Assembly: GCA_965247255.1 (NCBI GenBank)
Contig: CBDFGS010000012.1
Span: forward strand, 310,001 to 374,000
DNA length: 64,000 nt
Direction: 5' to 3'
DNA from: CBDFGS01 sp965247255
Lineage (GTDB): Bacteria; Chloroflexota; Dehalococcoidia; Lucifugimonadales; CAUZJF01
Shown here: one piece after another, positions 57,982 to 64,000 of the stretch
Position numbering within the stretch: position 1 is the first letter of the stretch
Layout of the letters: each line of letters starts with the position of its first letter
Position numbers and translations under genes: made by a program
The notes under the pieces: generated by a model
What the model saw: only the letters and a program-made list of their open reading frames with translations
Database searches by the model: none
Told to the model about the DNA's origin: nothing

Positions 57982-59260
57982 GGCCAGAGACGCCGCAAAG
58001 GTGTCCCCGCTTCCGTCCGGAACCCTCGCCTGGACCGCCCGCATCGCCGCCATGACGGTGTGTCTGGCAATGACGTCGTGCGGCGCGACTCCCGAGGAGC
58101 CTGGGCTCACCCCACAGACCGCGTCGAATACGCCGGCGCCGCCATCCAGCGCCCCCGAGCCCGCGCCCGCTGTGCCAAAAAAGCCCGCCTTTACCGTGGA
58201 GCCCGCGTTCCCAAACATCTCGTTTCCCCGCATGGTGCACCTGACTTACCCCGATGACGGTACCGAACGCCTCTTCCTGACGCTTCAGCCGGGGCGCGTC
58301 ATGGTGTTGCGGAACGAGCCGAACGCGAGCTCGCCGAAGACCTTTCTCGACATAAGAAGCCGGGTCAACGACCGGGGCAACGAAGAGGGACTGCTCGGCC
58401 TGGCGTTCGATCCCCAATACCGGAGCAACGGCTACTTCTACGTCTACTACTCGGCCTCGCCCCCGCGGCGCTCCGTGCTCTCGCGCTTCTCGGTGAGTCC
58501 TGATGACCCCGACCGCGCCGACCCGAACAGCGAGAGCATCGTTCTCGAGGTCCCACAACCCTACTCCAACCACAACGGCGGCCAGATACTGTTCGGCCCG
58601 GACGGCTACCTGTACCTGGGCCTGGGCGACGGAGGTAGAGGAGGCGATCCCCACGGCAACGGCCAGGACACGTCCACACTCCTCGGCTCCATCCTCCGCA
58701 TCGACGTCAGCGCCGCCGCCGCCGAGGCAAGCTACTTGATTCCCAGCGACAACCCCTTCGTCGGCCGTGGGGAAACATTTCGAGAGGAGATTTGGGCCTA
58801 TGGGCTGCGCAATCCCTGGCGATTCACCTTCGATGCGGAGACCGGCGATATGTGGACAGCCGACGTGGGCCAAAACCGTCTTGAAGAGATAGACGTTATC
58901 GAGCCCGGCCGGAACTACGGCTGGAACGTGATGGAAGGATCGAGGTGTTACCGGACTCAGACCTGCAATACGGAAGAGCTGGAGCTACCGATCGCCGAGT
59001 ACGGAAGGACAGGTGGCTGCTCGGTAACCGGCGGATACGTCTACCGCGGCTCACGGCTGCCGTCGCTGCAGGGCGCCTACATATACGGCGACTTCTGCTC
59101 CGGCAAGATCTGGGCCCTCTGGCAGCAAGACGGCCACGTAACTGAGAATAGGCTACTGATCGACTCCGAGCTCACCATCTCCTCCTTCGGCGAGGACCGC
59201 GACCGCGAGCTCTACATCCTTTCCTTCACCGGCCAGATCTACAGGCTTGCGCCGCGCTGA
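57971..59260 (+). CDS. PQQ-dependent sugar dehydrogenase-like lipoprotein
   Basis: The 429-residue protein starts at a GTG overlapping the recF stop by 11 bp. It has a lipoprotein-type signal with LAMTSC (Cys about residue 37) and a Pro-rich linker. The soluble glucose/aldose dehydrogenase propeller follows: NEEGLLGLAFDPQYRSNGYFYVYY, PYSNHNGGQILFGPDGYLYLGLGDGG, IWAYGLRNPWRFTFDAETGDMWTADVGQNRLEEID and YIYGDFCSGKIWAL. The enzyme family oxidises sugars with bound PQQ and calcium outside the membrane. PQQ synthesis genes are not in the window. Translation is probably coupled to recF. Confidence 0.88.
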   Translation: MRSRARDAAKVSPLPSGTLAWTARIAAMTVCLAMTSCGATPEEPGLTPQTASNTPAPPSSAPEPAPAVPKKPAFTVEPAFPNISFPRMVHLTYPDDGTERLFLTLQPGRVMVLRNEPNASSPKTFLDIRSRVNDRGNEEGLLGLAFDPQYRSNGYFYVYYSASPPRRSVLSRFSVSPDDPDRADPNSESIVLEVPQPYSNHNGGQILFGPDGYLYLGLGDGGRGGDPHGNGQDTSTLLGSILRIDVSAAAAEASYLIPSDNPFVGRGETFREEIWAYGLRNPWRFTFDAETGDMWTADVGQNRLEEIDVIEPGRNYGWNVMEGSRCYRTQTCNTEELELPIAEYGRTGGCSVTGGYVYRGSRLPSLQGAYIYGDFCSGKIWALWQQDGHVTENRLLIDSELTISSFGEDRDRELYILSFTGQIYRLAPR

Positions 59261-59915
59261 GGCGCCTATTCGGTGTACCTCAGGTGCCATCCGGGGCCGG
59301 CCTCACGGCAATCGGCTGGCGGGATGGTAGCAGGTGGTAGCCGTTTGAATGAAATGAATCAGCGCTCGTGCAGGGCCGTTCCATGGTCTGCCGGTGTGCT
59401 GAGTCCCCGTTCGCCCTGAGCAGCTTACGTCCCGATGCCACATCGGGACCGAACGTCAGGAAAGTAACTTTAGAGAAGCTGTTACTTGAGAGCCGGTGTT
59501 TCCTACCTCTTCCCCCGCCGCCGGGGGAAGAGGTAGATGGGGGCTCTTTCTTGAACTCCGCAATCAGCTCATTGAAGCAGTTACTTGAGAGCAGCCTAAG
59601 TCCGCAAGGCGGACCGGACGTATGAAAGTAACTATACCCAAACGCCCTCGGGGGCTGGTGCTCGCCCTGGGCCTCGCGAAACTCCTGAACGAGAGCCGTC
59701 AGGAGATAGAAGATTTGAGCGTCCCGCGGGAAATCCCCCTTAATCCCCCTTTTCGAAAGGGGGAGACAAGGCTTGCCTCCCCAGACTCCCAGAATCGAGC
59801 AGTTACTTGAGAGCCTGTCGAAGGGCCTTTCTTCGTCCCCGGTCGCACCCACGCCCCCGTGCGCCTTGGTACCGCGCCTCTCCCCGTGTTATCGTCTTTC
59901 CTTGCGGAGGAGCCT
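59261..59915. repeat. Nest of intergenic repeats
   Basis: No gene is supported in these 655 bp. Three copies of gttacttgagagc occur at 59481, 59580 and 59802, and two of aaagtaact at 59461 and 59625, roughly the complement of its first half. Inserted among them are a G/C hairpin (59508-59545), a cgatgccacatcggg hairpin (about 59434-59449) and the cccctt...gaaaggggg element at 59731-59766. The pattern suggests repeats inserted into repeats. Confidence 0.65.
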
Positions 59916-61001
59916 TTGAGCGGCGGGAGAAAAAAGTACTGGTTCGGCCTCGGTCTCAGCGTCGTACTGCTGACGCTGTTCGTCACGACGCTGGACATGG
60001 GGGAGCTGCTCAAGGCGCTCGGCGACGCCAACTACGTCTTCGTGGCGCCCGCTGTGGCCCTCTACCTCGTGTCCATCCTGTTCCGGACGCTGCGCTGGCA
60101 GGCGCTGTTGCGCCACATGCGCCGGGTCAGCGTCACCCGCCTCTACCCGGTGGTCGTCGTCGGATATATGGCCAACAATCTCCTGCCGATGCGCCTGGGC
60201 GAGCTGGTGCGCAGCTACTACGTCAGCGAGCGTGAAGGCGTGAGCAAGACCTCGGCGCTGGTGACGATAGTGATCGAGCGGCTGCTCGACGCCCTGACGC
60301 TCCTCTTCTTCATCTCGGTCATCGCCGTCTTCGTGCCGCTGGTGGGGTTGGCGGAGGCGTTCGGCGAGCGCTCAGGGGTCTTCTGGCCCCTTCTGGTCGC
60401 CGCGCTGACCCTGCCGTTCCTGGGGACCTTCACCGTCCTGTTGCTGGTAGCCTCTGCCCCGGTGAAGGCGACCACGATCGCGACGGCCCTGACGAAACCC
60501 CTGCCGGACGCGCTGGAGCTCCGCCTCCTGCAGATGTTCCGCATGTTTCTGGACGGGCTGAAGACCCTGGCCAGCCCCTTCGAGCTCGTCCGGCTGTTCC
60601 TCATGTCGATGCCCATCTGGCTATTCGAGGCGGGCCTCTTCTTCCTTATCGGCTACTCGTTCGGCCTGGACAAGCTGTACGAGAGCCCCCTGGAAATGGC
60701 CGTAGCCATGGTGCTCGTCACCGCCATCGCCAACATCGGGAGCTCCGTGCCTGCCGCCCCCGGCGGCGTCGGCCTTTTCGAGATCGTCGCGCGAGAGACG
60801 CTGGTGCTGCTGCCGCTGGCCGCTGTCGACAGGTCGCTGGCCGGCGGCTACGTCGCCGTTGTACACGGAGCCCTCTTGCTTCCCATGATCGTGCTGGGAC
60901 AGATATTCCTCTGGGCCCAGAACCTCTCTCTCGGCGGCCTGTCGCGCGCCGGACGAGACGCTCGAATCGTCGCTCCTGGAATCGAAGGAGATGAGTCCTA
61001 G
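59916..61001 (+). CDS. UPF0104/AglD-type integral membrane protein
   Basis: The start is taken as the TTG at 59916 with GGAGGAG 5 nt upstream, giving 361 residues. The protein has about eight membrane helices and the conserved RTLRWQALLRHM, YMANNLLPMRLGELVRSYYVSEREGVSK and SSVPAAPGGVGLFEIVARETL segments of the lysylphosphatidylglycerol synthetase membrane domain/UPF0104 family. It lacks the cytoplasmic transferase domain. Members help flip or make glycolipids and prenyl-linked sugars. It overlaps the FAD oxidoreductase gene by one base, so the two are co-translated. Confidence 0.88.
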   Translation: MSGGRKKYWFGLGLSVVLLTLFVTTLDMGELLKALGDANYVFVAPAVALYLVSILFRTLRWQALLRHMRRVSVTRLYPVVVVGYMANNLLPMRLGELVRSYYVSEREGVSKTSALVTIVIERLLDALTLLFFISVIAVFVPLVGLAEAFGERSGVFWPLLVAALTLPFLGTFTVLLLVASAPVKATTIATALTKPLPDALELRLLQMFRMFLDGLKTLASPFELVRLFLMSMPIWLFEAGLFFLIGYSFGLDKLYESPLEMAVAMVLVTAIANIGSSVPAAPGGVGLFEIVARETLVLLPLAAVDRSLAGGYVAVVHGALLLPMIVLGQIFLWAQNLSLGGLSRAGRDARIVAPGIEGDES

Positions 61002-62431
61002 TGCGAGTCGGTATTATCGGTGCAGGCGCGACCGGCCTCGCTGCCGCATACAAGCTCGGCAAGGCCGGACATCAAACCGTAGTCTACGAGCGAGCGCCGT
61101 TCCTGGGGGGGCAGGCGTCGACCTTCGACGTCGCCGGCGCGCGTCTGGAGCGCGGCTACCACCATCTCTTCACCAGCGACACCGACATACTGGACCTAGT
61201 GGAGGAGATCGGCCTCGGCCACCGGATGCGCTTCTTCGAGTCCAAGGTGGGCACACTCTACGACAGCAAGATCTACGACTTCGTTACGCCCGTCGACCTC
61301 CTGAAGTTCACTCCGCTAAGTCTGGCCAGCCGAGTGCGGCTCGGCCTCGTCACTCTGCTAATTCGCCGTATACGCGATTGGCGCAAGCTCGAGAGTGTCA
61401 CCGCCGCCGAATGGCTCCGGAAGTACGCCGGCAAGAGCGCCTACGATGTCTTCTGGGGGCCGATGCTCCGGGGGAAATTCGGGGAGGACGACTATCACCG
61501 TGTGACCATGGCCTGGGTCTGGGGCAAGATACACACCAGGTTTGCCTCCCGCAACAGAGGTGTCGGTAAAGAGATGCTGGGATACCCCATCGGTAGCTTT
61601 GGCGAGATCTTCGACACTCTGGCCGAAAGAATCGCCGACACTGGAGGAGAGGTGCACCTCTCCACGCTGGCCACCGGCGTGGAGGTTGAAAGAGACAAGG
61701 CCACCGGCCTGAACGTAAGGCCCAGCCCCGCGACATGGACGTCGCCACAACCACTCACCTCGGCCGAAGAGGAGTCGCCCACCGGCGAGCCTTCGCCCAC
61801 GGATGGCGTCGGGCCAACCTTCGAGCCCTTCGACGCCGTCATCGCCACTACGCCGTCCTACGTATTCGAAAAGCTCGTGCCGTCCCTCCCCGACGACTAC
61901 ACCGAAAAGCTGGCTGGCGTTAGCTACATGGCCGCCGTGCTAGTCATCCTCGTCCTCGACCGGCCGCTCTCGCACATCTACTGGCTCAACGTCGCGGACC
62001 GCTCCATCCCGTTCGTGGGCGTGATAGAGCAGACCAATATGCTCGGGCCGGAGCACTACGGCGGGAAACACATAGTCTACCTCTCCAACTACCTCAACAC
62101 GGCACATCCCTTATACGATCTCGAGCACCAGCAGTTGCTCGACGAGTACGTGCCCCACCTGCGCAAGATCAACCCCGACTTCGACCCATCCTGGATTAAG
62201 GAGAGCTACTACCATCGCGTAGACGCGGCCCAGCCGATAATCGGTGTAGACTACTCGTCAAGCATGCCCGACCACAGAACGCCGATAGAGCGCCTATACC
62301 TCGCCAACACGACCCAGGTCTATCCCGAGGACCGGGGGACTAACTATAGTGTGCGGATGGGCAACCGCGTCGCACAAATGGTGACGGAAGACCTCGGAGG
62401 ACGGGCCTCCGAAGGCAGTGACATTTTGTAG
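61001..62431 (+). CDS. FAD-dependent amine oxidase/protoporphyrinogen oxidase-like oxidoreductase
   Basis: The 476-residue protein starts at a GTG overlapping the previous stop (TAGTG). The dinucleotide fold is VGIIGAGATGLAAAYKLGKAGHQTVVYERAPFLGGQASTF, and the C-terminal FAD contact is RLYLANTTQVYPEDRGTNYSVRMGNRVAQ. Related proteins are phytoene desaturase-like or act in polysaccharide and lipid gene clusters. Residues about 240-270 (PSPATWTSPQPLTS...) are a Pro/Ser/Thr-rich insertion unlike the rest. With the UPF0104 gene it may act on a prenyl or sugar lipid; the substrate is unknown. Confidence 0.88.
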   Translation: MRVGIIGAGATGLAAAYKLGKAGHQTVVYERAPFLGGQASTFDVAGARLERGYHHLFTSDTDILDLVEEIGLGHRMRFFESKVGTLYDSKIYDFVTPVDLLKFTPLSLASRVRLGLVTLLIRRIRDWRKLESVTAAEWLRKYAGKSAYDVFWGPMLRGKFGEDDYHRVTMAWVWGKIHTRFASRNRGVGKEMLGYPIGSFGEIFDTLAERIADTGGEVHLSTLATGVEVERDKATGLNVRPSPATWTSPQPLTSAEEESPTGEPSPTDGVGPTFEPFDAVIATTPSYVFEKLVPSLPDDYTEKLAGVSYMAAVLVILVLDRPLSHIYWLNVADRSIPFVGVIEQTNMLGPEHYGGKHIVYLSNYLNTAHPLYDLEHQQLLDEYVPHLRKINPDFDPSWIKESYYHRVDAAQPIIGVDYSSSMPDHRTPIERLYLANTTQVYPEDRGTNYSVRMGNRVAQMVTEDLGGRASEGSDIL

Positions 62432-62510
62432 GGCAGGTTGCAAACATGCCCTGGCGGTGAGGGCTACCAGGAGGGTCGAGAACCGGGGTTCCGGTACAAG
62501 AGGTCCGATC

Positions 62511-64000
62511 TTGAGCAAGAAATCCGAGGAGAGAAGCTGGATCGGTCCCTTCGCCCAGCGGGGGAACGTTAGAGCCCGCCCTGAGTTTACCGAAGTGACG
62601 GAGGAGAAAAGAGGCGAGCGTGGCATCGGCCTGCTGCTCGTCCTCCTCGTAGTCGCTGTCATCGCTCTGAGCACCGCCGGAGCGACGGTCGCCTTCTTCG
62701 CTCTCCAGGACGGCGCATACGCGGTCGATCAGACGGCCAGATACCTGCCTGGCGACACCCAGATATACATCTCCCTCAACTTTGAGCCGGGCGATGACCA
62801 GTTAGGTAGGGTCAGAGACATACTGGCGCGTTTCCGCGAGAACGCCGGCTTTCAAACGAAGCTCGACGAGCTGTTCCTAGACTCCCAGGAAGAGACGGGC
62901 ATCCACCCCGAGCAAGACATCCTCCCTTGGCTCGGTCCAGAGGTCGCTTTCGGTTTCACAGACGTCGTAGGCTCAGCGGTGGCAGGCGCCACCGGCGGGA
63001 CTCCGTTGTTCGTGGGCTTTCTGGGCACCACCGACTCAAGCCTTTCGCTCTCAGTCCTCCGGAAGTGGACCGACTACAGGGAGCGCGAGGACACAGATAT
63101 CGAGTTCGAGACGAATGCCCACAAGGGCGTGGACCTCCTCAGCGACCACGACGCCGACGAACACTACGCCGTCACCGAGGGGTACGTTTTAGCTTCCTCG
63201 GACATAGACCTCCTGCGCGAGACCATCGACCGCTTGCAGCAGGGCGAAGAAAGCCCCGACTCGCTCTACTCGAACCCGAAATTCCAGAAGGTGCGGGAGG
63301 CCCTCCGGGACTCCCGCTTCATGACGTTGTACGTGGACACGTCCGCGATATGGAAGGACGCCCGACGCCAGTTCCTGGGCGCGGAGCAGTTCGGGGAATT
63401 ACGCCAGCAGCTCGAGGACCTGATTCCCGACTGGGTGGCCGTCACGGGCACGTTTATCGACCGCGGGGTCGACTTCGAGGTATCCGTCGCCACACCTGAC
63501 GCGGCCCTGGAGACGGCGGCCCAGGCGAATTCGGCGTCGGCCTCGAAGCTGACGCCTTCGGACGCGCTCGTCTTCGCCTCCTCAGCCGCCGACCCCGACC
63601 TCGGTAAGTTCCGCGAGCGGCTAGGGGAACAGCGACTCGATGAATTAGCCCAGGGCCTCCCTGTTTCGCCCGGCGAAGCGATGGGCATCGATCTCGGCGG
63701 CGACGCAACGCTCGCGGACCTCTTTGACCAGGGGTTGGCATTGCTGAAAACGTTCGTTGGCCTAGATGTAGAAAAGGATATATTGAGCTGGATGAGCGGC
63801 GAGGTGGCCCTGGGACTCCTGCCCACCGACTTTCGGAAGCTGAGCGCCGACCCCGGCTCCGAAGCGCTGAAAGCCGCCATCTTTCTACGGTTCGCGGCTG
63901 ACAAGCGCGAAACCGTTAAGGGCGCAATGGCCATTATCACTCGGTCACTGGAGACCGCGATAGGGTTGGAGGGAGAAGCGGTCTCCCACGGAGACGGCGA
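62511..64000 (+). CDS. DUF3352-like membrane-anchored protein, 3' end outside window
   Basis: The frame is open from a TTG at 62511 (AAGAGG 7 nt upstream) to the window edge, about 496 codons. After a charged N-terminus of some 40 residues comes one membrane helix (GIGLLLVLLVVAVIALSTAGATVAFF). A large outer domain then opens YLPGDTQIYISLNFEPG and contains WLGPEVAFGFTD, DIEFETNAHKGVDLL and a second EVALGLLPTDF unit. The LP-DT-Y pattern and two-fold repeat match DUF3352, whose function is unknown. It follows the FAD oxidoreductase by about 80 bp in the same direction. Confidence 0.8.
   Translation, partial: MSKKSEERSWIGPFAQRGNVRARPEFTEVTEEKRGERGIGLLLVLLVVAVIALSTAGATVAFFALQDGAYAVDQTARYLPGDTQIYISLNFEPGDDQLGRVRDILARFRENAGFQTKLDELFLDSQEETGIHPEQDILPWLGPEVAFGFTDVVGSAVAGATGGTPLFVGFLGTTDSSLSLSVLRKWTDYREREDTDIEFETNAHKGVDLLSDHDADEHYAVTEGYVLASSDIDLLRETIDRLQQGEESPDSLYSNPKFQKVREALRDSRFMTLYVDTSAIWKDARRQFLGAEQFGELRQQLEDLIPDWVAVTGTFIDRGVDFEVSVATPDAALETAAQANSASASKLTPSDALVFASSAADPDLGKFRERLGEQRLDELAQGLPVSPGEAMGIDLGGDATLADLFDQGLALLKTFVGLDVEKDILSWMSGEVALGLLPTDFRKLSADPGSEALKAAIFLRFAADKRETVKGAMAIITRSLETAIGLEGEAVSHGDG

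Noticed and set aside
1..64000. CRISPR arrays, rRNA genes, prophage genes or a second tRNA
   Set aside because: No regularly spaced direct repeats, rRNA-like stretches, phage structural genes or further cloverleaf were seen on reading both strands; weak or unusual cases could be missed without a search.

Overview
This is a GC-rich chromosomal window of an uncultured-type bacterium. The lineage is inferred, not shown: the mix of NHL-repeat lipoproteins, a CaiB/BaiF CoA-transferase beside an acyl-CoA dehydrogenase, a DUF1800 protein, an ECF42 sigma factor with its YCII partner and the order yceD-rpmF-fabD-nusB-acpP suits Chloroflexota (Dehalococcoidia/SAR202-like). No rRNA or phylogenetic marker was compared. 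Genes are dense, many starts are GTG or TTG, and the gaps hold several families of short dispersed repeats.

Left part (1-18.7 kb, mostly minus strand): a homocysteine S-methyltransferase cut by the window edge, a beta-lactamase-like remnant, an NHL lipoprotein, and a zinc-ribbon membrane gene split by an IS1380-type element. A DEAD-box helicase and a second IS1380 copy follow, then a YCF48-like repeat protein, tRNA-Trp, another NHL protein, a DUF1800 protein and a two-gene glutarate-type module (glutaryl-CoA dehydrogenase-like plus family III CoA-transferase).

Middle part (18.7-42.2 kb): an EndoQ-like PHP nuclease, a GNAT enzyme and a cytochrome c maturation operon on the minus strand (CcmH, CcmF, CcmI-like, one unknown). 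The plus strand carries a BioD/DRTGG protein, polyamine genes speH-speE, a zinc alcohol dehydrogenase, a Gfo/Idh/MocA-like protein and PcrA helicase. A copper module comes next (CsoR with an operator-like palindrome, CopA, YHS protein), then a second NHL lipoprotein. The most unusual locus is at 37.0-40.3 kb: a three-gene operon of a cysteine-less TusA domain fused to a diiron ferritin-like domain, an acyl-CoA-dehydrogenase-fold protein and a PhnD-like binding protein without signal peptide. An ECF42 sigma factor and its YCII partner follow, separated by a perfect 15-bp hairpin.

Right part (42.4-64 kb): a single-chain double ABC exporter, a small lipoprotein, a 3-hydroxyacyl-CoA dehydrogenase without crotonase domain, the operon yceD-rpmF-fabD-nusB-acpP, convergent mfd, a Tag-like glycosylase, an MBL-fold hydrolase, recF with an apparent ATC start, a PQQ-type sugar dehydrogenase and a 650-bp repeat nest. 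The last genes are a UPF0104/AglD-type membrane protein, an FAD oxidoreductase and a DUF3352-like protein running off the window. Functions are assigned from motifs read by eye; no database search was run.
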